This document shows positions 53,760-61,634 of a stretch of DNA of 64,000 nucleotides, piece after piece. The translations under genes and the position numbers were made by a program. Each line of letters begins with the position of its first letter. Positions within the stretch are counted from its first letter, which is position 1. This DNA comes from CAVTPU01 sp963736695 (GTDB taxonomy: Bacteria > Actinomycetota > Actinomycetes > Mycobacteriales > Micromonosporaceae): contig CAVTPU010000001.1 of NCBI GenBank assembly GCA_963736695.1, forward strand, positions 1,426,001-1,490,000, in the 5' to 3' direction. The notes beneath the pieces are model-generated. The model searched no databases and was not told where the DNA came from. It was given only the letters and a program-made list of their open reading frames with translations.

Positions 53760-53775
53760 CGTGACCTCCGTCACG
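53760..53775. promoter_or_regulatory. CRP-type site 1 of whiB1
   Basis: CGTGA-CCTCCG-TCACG, a perfect palindrome extended to GCGTGAC/GTCACGC and a 8/10 match to TGTGA-N6-TCACA. It is centred about 38 bases upstream of the candidate -35, suiting activation. M. tuberculosis whiB1 is known to be controlled by CRP (Rv3676). Confidence 0.6.
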
Positions 53776-53819
53776 CGAATGCTTTTTTGCCCAAGCTCCC
53801 CCTTGACATTGCGGTGGTT

Positions 53820-53835
53820 CGTGAAAGCATTCACA
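53820..53835. promoter_or_regulatory. CRP-type site 2 of whiB1
   Basis: CGTGA-AAGCAT-TCACA matches TGTGA-N6-TCACA at 9 of 10 positions. It is centred 60 bases after site 1 and overlaps the expected -10 region, which would suit repression. Confidence 0.55.
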
Positions 53836-53976
53836 AGCAAAGCGAGTTCGAGGCATTTCTTGCCCGCTCATACGCTCGTTAGAGCCCGCGAAAGCATCCG
53901 CGCTAACGACGTTCAGCTATAGCAAGAGCCACCCAAGTACCATCAATCGATCAATGAATCAAGGAGTGTTGCCGCC

Positions 53977-54231
53977 ATGGACTGGCGCCATCGTGCCGTC
54001 TGCCGAGACGAAGACCCGGAACTGTTCTTCCCCATCGGAACGTCTGGGCCCGCCCTGCTCCAAGTGGATCAGGCAAAGGCAGTCTGCCGGCGCTGTTCGG
54101 TCGTCGACCAGTGTCTACAATGGGCACTCGAGACCGGTCAGGACGCCGGTGTCTGGGGCGGGATGAGCGAAGAAGAGCGGCGCGCCGTCAAACGGCGTGG
54201 AGGTCTGCGAGTTCGCGCTCACTCGCTGTAG
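53977..54231 (+). CDS. whiB1: WhiB1-type iron-sulfur transcriptional regulator
   Basis: An 84-residue WhiB protein that should carry a nitric-oxide-sensitive [4Fe-4S] cluster on Cys9, Cys37, Cys40 and Cys46. The GVWGGMSEEERRAVKRR turn and basic C-terminus contact DNA or SigA. AAGGAG lies about 10 bases before the ATG. Sequence and position between a lipid kinase and pdtaS both match whiB1 (Rv3219) of M. tuberculosis, where it is essential and binds the primary sigma factor. Confidence 0.95.
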   Translation: MDWRHRAVCRDEDPELFFPIGTSGPALLQVDQAKAVCRRCSVVDQCLQWALETGQDAGVWGGMSEEERRAVKRRGGLRVRAHSL

Positions 54232-54244
54232 ACCACAGTAATGC

Positions 54245-54282
54245 GAAATGCCCCGGCCGGAGTCGATCCGCCGGGGCTTTCG
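54245..54282. terminator. Bidirectional terminator whiB1 / pdtaS
   Basis: Stem GCCCCGGC / GCCGGGGC with a 12-base loop, extended by CGAAA on the left and TTTCG on the right with one bulged T. It lies between convergent genes and has short A and T tracts on each side. Confidence 0.8.
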
Positions 54283-54329
54283 CGTTGGATGCCAACGCCC
54301 CACGGCGACCCACCGACCGATCGCCCGAC

Positions 54330-55832
54330 TCAACGACGGTTGAGGGGCACGACGATGACCGCTTCGGTGCCGCCACCGGTGCGGGAGCGCATCTCAATGC
54401 TTCCGCGCAACTCCCCCCGCACCAAGGCGAGCACGATCTGCAACCCGAGGCGTTGACCGGCTTCGAGATCGAAGTCGCGGGGCAGGCCCCGACCAGTGTC
54501 CGCCACTGTCACATGCAGTTGGCGACGAAAGCGGTGCGCCGAGACAACCACCTCGCCGTCGGCGTACATGGCGAAGCCATGCTCGACGGCGTTGAGCATC
54601 AGCTCATTGAGGACCATGGCCAAGGGTGTGGCGATCTCAGCCGGGAGGACCCCGAAAGAGCTTTCCCGACGAAGCCGCACTCGAGTCTCCGGCGCGGATA
54701 CCTCGACCGCCGCTGCGGCGACCCGATCGACAATCGAGTCGAACTCGACGATTTCATCAGCCGACATCGACAACGTCTCGTGCACGATCGCGATCGACGC
54801 GACGCGACGCACCGATTCCTCTAGAGCGATTCGAGCGTCCGAGCTCGCGACGCGACGCGCCTGCAGACGCAGAAGAGCGGCGACAGTCTGCAGGTTGTTC
54901 TTCACTCGGTGGTGAATCTCCCGAATCGTCGCGTCTTTGGTGATCAGCTCTCGGTCTCGACGCCGCACCTCAGTGATGTCCCGAACGAGCACTAGGGCGC
55001 CGATCGGCACTCCGGCCGGCACCAAAGGCAACGCGCGCATGAGCATCGTCGCACCGCGTGCCTCGATCTCTTTGCGGGCTGGTGACTCGCCGCGCAGCGA
55101 CGCGGCTATCCGCTCGCTGGCATCGCTGCCGTCGAGCGGGTCGGTCGCGAGTCGACTGGTGATGGCGGCAAGGTCCTCTCCCACCAAGTGCGCGGGGAGG
55201 CCGAGCCGACGATAGGCCGACTGGGCGTTGGGGCTGGCATAGGAGACCCGACCACCGGCGTCAAGCCGGACCAGTCCGTCGCCGACCCGGGGCGCCGACG
55301 TGGTCTCACCCAGATGCCGTGGCGGCGGAAAGGTGCCATCGGCGACCATCTGCGCCAGGTCGTCGGCCGTGGTCAGATAGTTCATCTCCAGCTGACTCGG
55401 CGTCCGGGCCGTAGCCAAGTTGGTGTCGCGGCCCACCACCGCGATCACGTCGACGCCGTCGCGCCGTCGCACGGGGATCGCCTCGTGTCTGGCCGGGGTA
55501 TCGCCATACCAGACTGGGTCACCTTCCCGCCAGATCCGGCCCTGCGCACAAGCGATCGCCAGGTGCGCGGCCTCCGGTCCGGTGATCACCCTGCCTACCT
55601 GATCGTCCTGATACGCGGTCGGCGCGGTCGTCGGACGCACCTGTGCCACACAGACGAATGGCGGGGCTGTGGGGTCCGGGTCCGGAATCGACTCGACAGC
55701 GACCCACAACAGCAGATCGGCGAAGGAGAGGTCCGCGATCAGCTGCCAATCGCCCGCGAGCCGGTGCAGGTGATCGACCTCTACCGACCCGAGGCTGGTG
55801 CTCTCCTCGACCAGATCACGCAGGGTGGACAC
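54330..55832 (-). CDS. pdtaS: PdtaS-type sensor histidine kinase
   Basis: Soluble kinase of 500 residues. The N-terminal GAF domain (VDHLHRLAGDWQLIADLSFAD) is followed by a PAS domain around residues 180-290 and a HisKA_2 domain with the phosphorylated His near 307 (REIHHRVKNNLQTVAALLRL). The ATPase domain shows NELMLNAVEHGF and DTGRGLPRDF. Sequence and neighbours match M. tuberculosis PdtaS (Rv3220c), which signals to the RNA-binding antiterminator PdtaR; that partner is not in this window. The GTG start is supported by the conserved MSTLxDL N-terminus. It has no ribosome site and abuts a very strong hairpin. Confidence 0.93.
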   Translation of the reverse strand: MSTLRDLVEESTSLGSVEVDHLHRLAGDWQLIADLSFADLLLWVAVESIPDPDPTAPPFVCVAQVRPTTAPTAYQDDQVGRVITGPEAAHLAIACAQGRIWREGDPVWYGDTPARHEAIPVRRRDGVDVIAVVGRDTNLATARTPSQLEMNYLTTADDLAQMVADGTFPPPRHLGETTSAPRVGDGLVRLDAGGRVSYASPNAQSAYRRLGLPAHLVGEDLAAITSRLATDPLDGSDASERIAASLRGESPARKEIEARGATMLMRALPLVPAGVPIGALVLVRDITEVRRRDRELITKDATIREIHHRVKNNLQTVAALLRLQARRVASSDARIALEESVRRVASIAIVHETLSMSADEIVEFDSIVDRVAAAAVEVSAPETRVRLRRESSFGVLPAEIATPLAMVLNELMLNAVEHGFAMYADGEVVVSAHRFRRQLHVTVADTGRGLPRDFDLEAGQRLGLQIVLALVRGELRGSIEMRSRTGGGTEAVIVVPLNRR

Positions 55833-55840
55833 ATTGTCAG

Positions 55841-55881
55841 CGTGTCACACCTCGCCGCGCGGCGCGGCGAGGTGTGACACG
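55841..55881. terminator. Perfect 19-bp hairpin abutting the pdtaS start
   Basis: Arms CGTGTCACACCTCGCCGCG and CGCGGCGAGGTGTGACACG with a 3-base centre CGG. It starts 8 bases before the pdtaS GTG and ends 33 bases after the MFS stop. As RNA it would be one of the most stable hairpins in the window. It may terminate the MFS transcript, hide the pdtaS start, or be a DNA-level operator. Confidence 0.7.
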
Positions 55882-55914
55882 GCCGGCAGCAGGCGACCAC
55901 CTGAGGCCCAAGGC

Positions 55915-57585
55915 TCAGCTGACCGCGACCGGAGCGGAGGTCTTGTCGTCGGGGGAGGACACGCGGGGCGTCGACGCCTCCGAGGTTCCCGCTGACTCCC
56001 GCTCACCATTGTCCTCGTCGCTGTTGTTCGGGCCGCTGTTGTTCGGGCCGCCGCGCAACGGGATCTCGACGAGGAAGAAGGCGAGAAGCGCCGTCACCAC
56101 CGCGAACGGAATCGCCCAGACGAAGACCTCGGAGAGGCCGGCCGCGATGCCGTGCAGCACCGGCAACTTGATCTGATCCGGCGCCTGCCCGAGCTTGATC
56201 GGGTCGACCTGTCCGCTGCCGCTGGTGAATTGTGCGGCGCCGGCCGCGCCGAGGGGCCCGGCCGAGATGTCGCCACGCATCTCGCGCACGAAGATCGTGG
56301 CGAATAGCGCCACCCCCAACGAGCCGCCGATCGACCGGAAGAAAGTCGCGGCGCTGCTGGCCACCCCGAGGTCCTTCGGCTCCACACTGTTTTGGGCGAT
56401 GAGCATCGTGGTCTGCATGAGGAAGCCCATGCCCACGCCGAGCATCGCCATATAGAGGGCGAGCTGCGTCTTGGAGGTGTCGACGTCGATCTTCGACAAC
56501 AGCGACATCCCGATGATCATTCCAAAGCCACCGAGGATCGGGAAAATCTTGTAACGCCCAGTCCGGGTGATCACCTGACCGACGACGACCGAAACGATCA
56601 TCATCGCGATCATCATCGGCAACAGCAGTAGGCCGCTGTTCGTCGCCGAGGCGCCTTGGACGGTCTGCTGATAGGTCGGCAGGAACGTGACGGCGCCGAA
56701 CATCCCGGCGCCGAGCAAAAACCCGATCATCGACACGAGAGTGAAGTTGCGGTCACGGAAGAGTGTGAGCGACAGGATCGGCTCCGTCACCCGCCGCTCA
56801 ATCAGCACGAAGATGGCCAGGGAGACGAGGGTGGCGCCGGCTAGGCCCAGAATCTGCCAGGATGCCCAGTCGTATTTGTGCCCGCCCCAGGAGGTGATCA
56901 ACACGAGTGTGGTGATGCCGACCGAGAGGAACCCGGCACCCCACCAGTCGATGCGATGCGACGTGCGGTATTTCGGTAGATGAAGCGTCGTGATCAGCAG
57001 GAGGAGCGCGATACCGCCGAGGGGAAGGTTGACATAGAAGGCCCATCGCCAGTTGAGATTGTCGGTGATGAAGCCGCCAGCCAACGGTCCGGCGATCATG
57101 GCAAGTGCCATGATGCCGGCCATCATGCCCTGATAGCGGCCCCGCTCACGGGGAGGCACGAGATCCCCAATGATCGCCATCGCGCCGACCATGAGGCCCC
57201 CTGCGCCCAACCCCTGAAGCGCCCGGAACCCGATCAGCTGCGACATCGTTTGGGCCATGCCGGCGACCGCCGAGCCCGCGAGGAAGATCACGATTGAGGT
57301 GAGGAAGATGTTCTTCCGCCCGTAGAGATCCCCGATCTTGCCCCAGATCGGGGTGGAGACGGTGGAGCCGAGAATATACGCGGTGACGACCCAGGAGAAC
57401 TGGTCCAAGCCTCCGAGGTCGCCGATGATGCGCGGCATCGCCGTCGACACGATCATGTTGTCGAGCATCGCGAGCATCATCGCGAGCATCAGGCCGGGAA
57501 GGACGATCATCACCTCACGGCGACGTTGCGGCACCGAGTCGTGCGACGCGGTCGCAGGCGTGGATTCGGACTCTATCTGCGTCAC
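55915..57585 (-). CDS. DHA2-family MFS drug exporter (EmrB/QacA-like, 14 helices)
   Basis: Proton-driven multidrug exporter of 556 residues with about 14 predicted helices. The DHA2 motifs are clear: LDNMIVSTAMPRIIGDLGG in helix 1, GRKNIFLTSIVIFLAGSA after helix 2, GFRALQGLGAGGLMVGAMAI in helix 4 and GPLAGGFITDNLNWRWAFYV in helix 5. A Ser/Asn/Asp-rich cytosolic tail follows the last helix. It is divergent from a TetR regulator with two matching operator sites in the gap, so it is probably induced by an unknown drug. It interrupts a gene order that is contiguous in mycobacteria. Confidence 0.95.
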   Translation of the reverse strand: MTQIESESTPATASHDSVPQRRREVMIVLPGLMLAMMLAMLDNMIVSTAMPRIIGDLGGLDQFSWVVTAYILGSTVSTPIWGKIGDLYGRKNIFLTSIVIFLAGSAVAGMAQTMSQLIGFRALQGLGAGGLMVGAMAIIGDLVPPRERGRYQGMMAGIMALAMIAGPLAGGFITDNLNWRWAFYVNLPLGGIALLLLITTLHLPKYRTSHRIDWWGAGFLSVGITTLVLITSWGGHKYDWASWQILGLAGATLVSLAIFVLIERRVTEPILSLTLFRDRNFTLVSMIGFLLGAGMFGAVTFLPTYQQTVQGASATNSGLLLLPMMIAMMIVSVVVGQVITRTGRYKIFPILGGFGMIIGMSLLSKIDVDTSKTQLALYMAMLGVGMGFLMQTTMLIAQNSVEPKDLGVASSAATFFRSIGGSLGVALFATIFVREMRGDISAGPLGAAGAAQFTSGSGQVDPIKLGQAPDQIKLPVLHGIAAGLSEVFVWAIPFAVVTALLAFFLVEIPLRGGPNNSGPNNSDEDNGERESAGTSEASTPRVSSPDDKTSAPVAVS

Positions 57586-57621
57586 GGTGACGACTCCCTG
57601 ATCATGTGTTCCGGCGCCTTA

Positions 57622-57637
57622 CTTGTCGCCCGGCAAG
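57622..57637. promoter_or_regulatory. Operator 1 of the efflux divergon
   Basis: CTTGTCGCCCGGCAAG, the core of an imperfect 22-bp palindrome (57619-57640) and nearest the MFS start. It shares the pattern CTTRYCGSCCGKCAAG with operator 2. Confidence 0.65.
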
Positions 57638-57666
57638 CAACTATCCTGGGCAAAGGTATGCCGCCA

Positions 57667-57682
57667 CTTACCGGCCGTCAAG
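57667..57682. promoter_or_regulatory. Operator 2 of the efflux divergon
   Basis: CTTACCGGCCGTCAAG, within ACTT..CGGCCG..AAGT palindromy, 45 bases from operator 1 and 47 bases before the tetR start. A further palindrome GTCAAGTATGTTGAC overlaps it (57677-57691). Confidence 0.65.
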
Positions 57683-57729
57683 TATGTTGACTCGGTCACA
57701 CCAGCCCCTTCGAACCCAGAGAGCAGACA

Positions 57730-58371
57730 ATGCCATCGGAGATCCCCGAAGCCACCATTCCCCGGCTCCGCGGTGGCGCGGACACCCGCACCCGCATCCA
57801 GCAGGTCGCGCTTGAACTGTTCACCGAACGTGGCTACGAAGCGACGTCCCTGCGGGAGATCGCGGAACGAATCGGCGTGACGAAAGCGGCACTTTATTAT
57901 CATTTCAAGACAAAAGAGGACATTGTCGAGAGCACACTCTGCGATCGGGCCGCCTTGGTGCAGGACCTCATCGACTGGGCCGAACGCCAGCCGAAGACCA
58001 TCGAGACCCGACACGAGTTCCTTCGCCGCTATTCCGACATGCTCTATGAATCGGGCTATTTCCCACTGATGCGGTTTTTCGAGCGCAACCAGTCATCGAT
58101 GGCGAAGCACCCGTCGGGCGCACAGATGCGGGGCCGCATGCTGCGGATCGTAGAGATCCTCACCGAACCCGACTTGCCGCTGGTCGACCAGATCCGCCGA
58201 TCACTCGCGATCTTCGCGCTGCACGCGAACTATTTCGCCGTACGAGGAGATGGGTGCACTGACGAGCAACGGCGCGAAGCCGCGCTCGAAGTGGCGCTCG
58301 ACCTGGTCACCCAGGCGCCGCCCGGGGAAGCGGGCGACGCCGGCATCGGGGCATCAGCGGTGAGTCCCTGA
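57730..58371 (+). CDS. TetR-family regulator of the efflux divergon
   Basis: Repressor of 213 residues. The HTH domain reads TRTRIQQVALELFTERGYEA then TSLREIAERIGVTKAALYYHF, the strongest TetR consensus in the window. The ligand domain follows. It is divergent from the DHA2 exporter, and two operator-like palindromes lie between them, so it very likely represses both genes until a substrate of the pump binds. The Pro/Gly/Ala-rich C-terminal tail is dispensable-looking. Confidence 0.92.
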   Translation: MPSEIPEATIPRLRGGADTRTRIQQVALELFTERGYEATSLREIAERIGVTKAALYYHFKTKEDIVESTLCDRAALVQDLIDWAERQPKTIETRHEFLRRYSDMLYESGYFPLMRFFERNQSSMAKHPSGAQMRGRMLRIVEILTEPDLPLVDQIRRSLAIFALHANYFAVRGDGCTDEQRREAALEVALDLVTQAPPGEAGDAGIGASAVSP

Positions 58372-58417
58372 CCGAGTCGGTGCACCCGGCCAGGGGCTCA
58401 GTTGTGACCGCGTGGGT

Positions 58418-58633
58418 TCACTCCACGACGGCGATGAGATCACCCTCCTGCACCACATCGCCCTCATTGACGGCGATCGTCACGACCGTTCCGTCAGACT
58501 CGACGATGACCGGGATCTCCATCTTCATCGACTCCAGAATGACCAGGGTGTCGCCCTCAACCACCTCGTCGCCGGAGGCCTTCACGACCTTCCAGACGTT
58601 CGCCACCATCTCGGCGCGGATCTCCTCGGCCAT
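58418..58633 (-). CDS. Small biotinyl/lipoyl-domain protein
   Basis: A free-standing biotin-attachment domain of 71 residues with the modified Lys37 in ESMKMEIPV. The ATG chosen has GGAAGGA upstream; an ATG two codons earlier is possible. It matches the size and position of the 71-residue M. tuberculosis Rv3221c (TB7.3) next to the anti-sigma gene. It may act as carrier for an acyl-CoA carboxylase or be a biotin reserve; its partner is unknown. Confidence 0.92.
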   Translation of the reverse strand: MAEEIRAEMVANVWKVVKASGDEVVEGDTLVILESMKMEIPVIVESDGTVVTIAVNEGDVVQEGDLIAVVE

Positions 58634-58819
58634 CGTCATCCTTCCTCACCGGTTCCGTGTGGACCCGAATCGCCTCATCGCCCGCGCACGCCTCAGGTGC
58701 GACGCGGGCGCGTCTTCGAAACGCCTATCCCATCACGCCGAGCGACCAACGCGCCGACGACACCCACCGAGTGTGCTCCTAAGATCGCATCAACGACATC
58801 ACCGGAGAGGAGAAGCGCA

Positions 58820-58894
58820 ATGGCGAAGAAGTCCCGCAAAAAGAAGGCACGCCGCAAGAACGCCGCGAACCACGGCAAGCGACCCAACTCCTGA
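58820..58894 (+). CDS. Ribosomal protein bL37
   Basis: A 24-residue, very basic protein, MAKKSRKKKARRKNAANHGK then RPNS. It ends in the ANHGKRPN motif of bL37, found in the large subunit of mycobacterial ribosomes near the peptidyl-transferase centre. GGAGAGGAG precedes the ATG by 6 bases. Its length makes it easy for automatic annotation to miss. Confidence 0.88.
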   Translation: MAKKSRKKKARRKNAANHGKRPNS

Positions 58895-58962
58895 CCGGCC
58901 AGGCGGCTCGCGCCGCGTCGAGGCGATGGTCACATCCCGTCACGACACGGCGCGATCGCTGG

Positions 58963-59250
58963 TCAGGACGGCGGGAACGGGGTTCGTTGGGCGTGGTCGG
59001 TGACGAGCGCCCCGATTCTGCGACGAAGGTCGTCACGCAGTTGCTGCGGTGCGCGATCGCCCCCGCAGCACCGTCCCACCAACGTCTTGACTTCACGCTC
59101 GATGCCGTATTCGGCGAGGCAGTGTGGACACTCGTCCAGATGGTTGCTGATCAACTGACGCCGATCGTCGGAGCATTCGAGGTCCAGATAGAGGTAGACC
59201 TCCTTGAGGATCTGACGGCAATCGATGTCGTGTGAGTCGCCCCTGGTCAC
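58963..59250 (-). CDS. rsrA: Zinc anti-sigma factor RsrA/RshA
   Basis: Redox-sensing anti-sigma factor of 95 residues. Cys11, His37, Cys41 and Cys44 ([14 protein letters not shown]) occupy the same positions as in Streptomyces RsrA, where disulfide stress expels zinc and frees SigR. An extra Cys61-Cys62 pair (GRCCGG) is present. The GTG start overlaps the sigR stop by 4 bases, giving the coupled, near-equimolar synthesis expected for the pair. Confidence 0.95.
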   Translation of the reverse strand: MTRGDSHDIDCRQILKEVYLYLDLECSDDRRQLISNHLDECPHCLAEYGIEREVKTLVGRCCGGDRAPQQLRDDLRRRIGALVTDHAQRTPFPPS

Positions 59251-59933
59251 TGGGTCGCACCTCCTCCACTCGGCTGAACTGCGGAATCGCTCGCCACCGC
59301 CAGGTCGTCCACATCGACGTCGGCGACCAGCCCGGGATCGTGCTCCCGATCCGGTGCGACATCACGTCCGACAAAACCGCGTTCGGTGGCGTAGTCCTCC
59401 AACAAGACGCGTAGCGCGCGGCGGCCTCGATGCAGCCGCGACATGACCGTGCCGATCGGCGTCCTCATGACCTCCGCGATCTCCTTATAGGAGAAACCCT
59501 CGACGTCGGCGAGATAGACGGCCAACCGGAACTCCTCCGGCAGGCTCTGCAAGGCGTCCTTGACGTCGGAGTCGGCGAGTCGGTCGAGGGCCTCGGTCTC
59601 GGCCGAACGCAACCCGCTTGAGGTGTGCGACTCGGCCTCGGCGAGCTGCCAATCGGTGATCTCATCGGTGGGTGCTTGAATCGGCTGCCGTTGCCGCCGC
59701 CGATAGGAGTTGATGTAGGTGTTGGTGAGAATCCGGTAGAGCCAGGCTTTGAGGTTCGTTCCCGCCTCGAACTGGTGGAAGGCTGCGAACGCTTTGAGGA
59801 AGGTCTCCTGCACCAAGTCCTCGGCGTCAGCCGGGTTGCGCGTCATCCGCATCGCGGCCGCATAAAGCTGATCAACGAACGGGAGCGCGTCGCGCTCAAA
59901 CCGACGTTGCTGCTCGGCAAGATCTTCAGTCAC
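59247..59933 (-). CDS. sigR: ECF sigma factor SigR/SigH
   Basis: Thiol-oxidative-stress sigma factor, 228 residues from the GTG that follows GGAGGA. Region 2 is [20 protein letters not shown] and [20 protein letters not shown]; region 4 is [20 protein letters not shown] and [15 protein letters not shown]. About 45 residues extend beyond region 4 ([17 protein letters not shown]...). The frame stays open upstream to a GTG at 60122, which would add 63 residues; Streptomyces makes a similar N-extended unstable SigR' form. It is coupled to rsrA. Confidence 0.95.
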   Translation of the reverse strand: MTEDLAEQQRRFERDALPFVDQLYAAAMRMTRNPADAEDLVQETFLKAFAAFHQFEAGTNLKAWLYRILTNTYINSYRRRQRQPIQAPTDEITDWQLAEAESHTSSGLRSAETEALDRLADSDVKDALQSLPEEFRLAVYLADVEGFSYKEIAEVMRTPIGTVMSRLHRGRRALRVLLEDYATERGFVGRDVAPDREHDPGLVADVDVDDLAVASDSAVQPSGGGATQ

Positions 59934-60325
59934 GCCGCTGGTCCTCCTCCGTCTGGCAGAGGATACGCCGATCTGTTCGGGCGAACCGGGATTAACGGGC
60001 CACGGCGGCGCACCGACAATGTCGGAGATCCGCTCGGCCGGCGTCTGGACGCGACGCTGTAGGACTCGCAACCTCAACCTCTCCCCTCCACCCGCCAAGC
60101 GCCTTCGGCGGTGCGGCCTCACGCTGTGCGACCACGATCGCAGTCGGTGCCATCTGATGAGAGCTAACGCAACACCGGCGCGACTTCTTCCGGGGTGAAC
60201 ACAAAAGATCGACCCCGACCCTCGCGCCGTCGGCGCTGGCGGCGCCGCGCACGAGGGACCGGAGCCGATCGCGGACGTGACCTGAGGCAGGCCTGGGAGT
60301 TGACAATGGGGCGAACTTTCTTGCC
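59934..60325. other. Region between sigR and the upstream whiB-like gene
   Basis: 392 bases holding the candidate SigR-type promoter and the open upstream extension of sigR. The purine-rich GGGTGGAGGGGAGAGG on the minus strand near 60070-60090 could be a second ribosome site. I see no separate gene. Confidence 0.5.
60166..60191 (-). promoter_or_regulatory. Candidate autoregulatory SigR promoter
   Basis: On the minus strand GGAAG, 18 bases, then GTT: one mismatch to the SigR consensus GGAAT-N18-GTT. The predicted start near 60158 would give a leader of about 225 bases to the SD-linked start, or about 35 bases to the alternative GTG at 60122. Confidence 0.5.
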
Positions 60326-60718
60326 CTATGTCCGATTCTTCTTTCCAACGATAACGGAGGCCGCGAGGTCACGATGTGTGCGGCTCGCCGACAAATGCGT
60401 GACCCGACCGGCTCGCCACGCGGCGACCATCGCTCGGCGTTCCCGGGCCGTCGTCGCACCCCAGACCCCATAGCAGTCGCCGACGTCGAGAGCCCACGCC
60501 AGACATGCCCCCTGCACCGGGCAGGATCGGCACAGTCGCACGGCGGCGTCGACCGGCTCATAGGGGCCAGGAAAGAACAACTCGGGGTCGGCGCCGCGGC
60601 ACTCGCCGCGTCCCCGCCAACCGAGGCTTGGATCACGGTCGCGATAAGCACGCAGCAGCCGCGGATCACGCAGCGCCGCCGCGACCTCGTTCGGTCGCGG
60701 TCGCCGGGCTCTCGTCAT
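60326..60718 (-). CDS. WhiB-family regulator
   Basis: A 130-residue WhiB-like protein with cluster cysteines 40, 63, 66 and 72 and the turn [15 protein letters not shown]-terminal and C-terminal tails of about 30 residues ([39 protein letters not shown]) are longer than in WhiB1. GGAAGGTGG lies 5 bases before the ATG. It is upstream of sigR-rsrA on the same strand, suggesting a shared redox theme. Which WhiB subclass it belongs to is unclear. Confidence 0.9.
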   Translation of the reverse strand: MTRARRPRPNEVAAALRDPRLLRAYRDRDPSLGWRGRGECRGADPELFFPGPYEPVDAAVRLCRSCPVQGACLAWALDVGDCYGVWGATTARERRAMVAAWRAGRVTHLSASRTHRDLAASVIVGKKNRT

Positions 60719-60912
60719 GCACCCACCTTCCGGCCTGGCTCGCCTGGCGCACCCCGCCAAGCCACCGAGCCGGCGCGACACAACCAGGGCCAACCGCCGG
60801 CGAAGTTGTGTTTATCGCATCAGACCACCGCAAGACAAGGCTTGTTGATACATACATAAATATTGTTCCCCGCGATTGCATCTCCCGCTCACGGCCGACC
60901 CCTGGCACGGTT

Positions 60913-61599
60913 TCAGAACAGCGCCGTGGTCGCGTCATCCAGCCGCTCAATCAGCTTGGGCCCGTCCTGGCGCACATCGCCGACGAGTGTCGACACCGGT
61001 CGCACCTCGATCCCCTCCACGAGATCCTCCGCCGGTGGTCCAAGCAGCGCCGCCGGGTCGGGGTCGACGAGCCACGGCTCCCACAGTTCGGGGGACAACA
61101 CCAGCGGCATGCGATCGTGCACCTGGGCCAACCGCGCGGCCGCCGGCCGAGTCACCACACTGACCGTGAACACGAGATCGTCCCCGTCGCCCCACGCCGA
61201 CCACAGTCCCCCGAAAACGAGCGGCCGGCCGGGGGTGGTCATGAAATACGGCTGTGGCCGGCGCCCTGGGCGCCGAATCCACTCGTACCACCCGTCCGCC
61301 GGCACCAGGCACCGCTGCCGCGCGAACGCCCGCCCATAGACTCTCGACGTCGCGACGGTCTCGGCCCGCGCGTTGATCATGCGCGCGGCCCCCCGCCGGT
61401 CCGCCGCCCAGCTGGGAACGAAACCCCACCGCGCCACCGACACCACCCGGAGGCCCCGCCGGGCCACTCGTACGATCGGCATCGGATCGGTCGGCGCCAC
61501 GTTGAAATCGGCGATTGATCCGCCGTCGGTCTCATCGACCGCGTCGAAGATCCTCGCCAGTTCCGGGGCCGGCACGGTCGTGGCATATCGCCCGCACAT
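60913..61599 (-). CDS. SRAP-domain protein (YedK/HMCES-like)
   Basis: Protein of 228 residues that covalently caps abasic sites in single-stranded DNA. After Met removal the catalytic Cys2 (MCGRYATT) becomes the N-terminus. Other family residues are FNVAPTDPMPIV, the Glu of NARAET, CLVPADGWYEW and the His of VHDRMPLVL. The longer open frame to 61704 is excluded because Cys2 must follow Met. It is divergent from aroA with 35 bp between them, as for Rv3226c in M. tuberculosis. Confidence 0.95.
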   Translation of the reverse strand: MCGRYATTVPAPELARIFDAVDETDGGSIADFNVAPTDPMPIVRVARRGLRVVSVARWGFVPSWAADRRGAARMINARAETVATSRVYGRAFARQRCLVPADGWYEWIRRPGRRPQPYFMTTPGRPLVFGGLWSAWGDGDDLVFTVSVVTRPAAARLAQVHDRMPLVLSPELWEPWLVDPDPAALLGPPAEDLVEGIEVRPVSTLVGDVRQDGPKLIERLDDATTALF

Positions 61600-61634
61600 A
61601 CCGCCCAGGCTACGGCGCCCGGCACAATAGGCTC

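Larger units (their letters stand above)
53490..53976 (+). promoter_or_regulatory. Long AT-richer regulatory region upstream of whiB1
   Basis: A 487-base stretch with clearly lower GC than its surroundings and no credible gene. It contains three CACGTG-centred palindromes (53560-53661), two CRP-type palindromes (entered separately), TTGACA at 53803-53808 as a possible -35, and an AAGGAG ribosome site before whiB1. The size and density of sites suggest several regulators act here. Confidence 0.65.
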
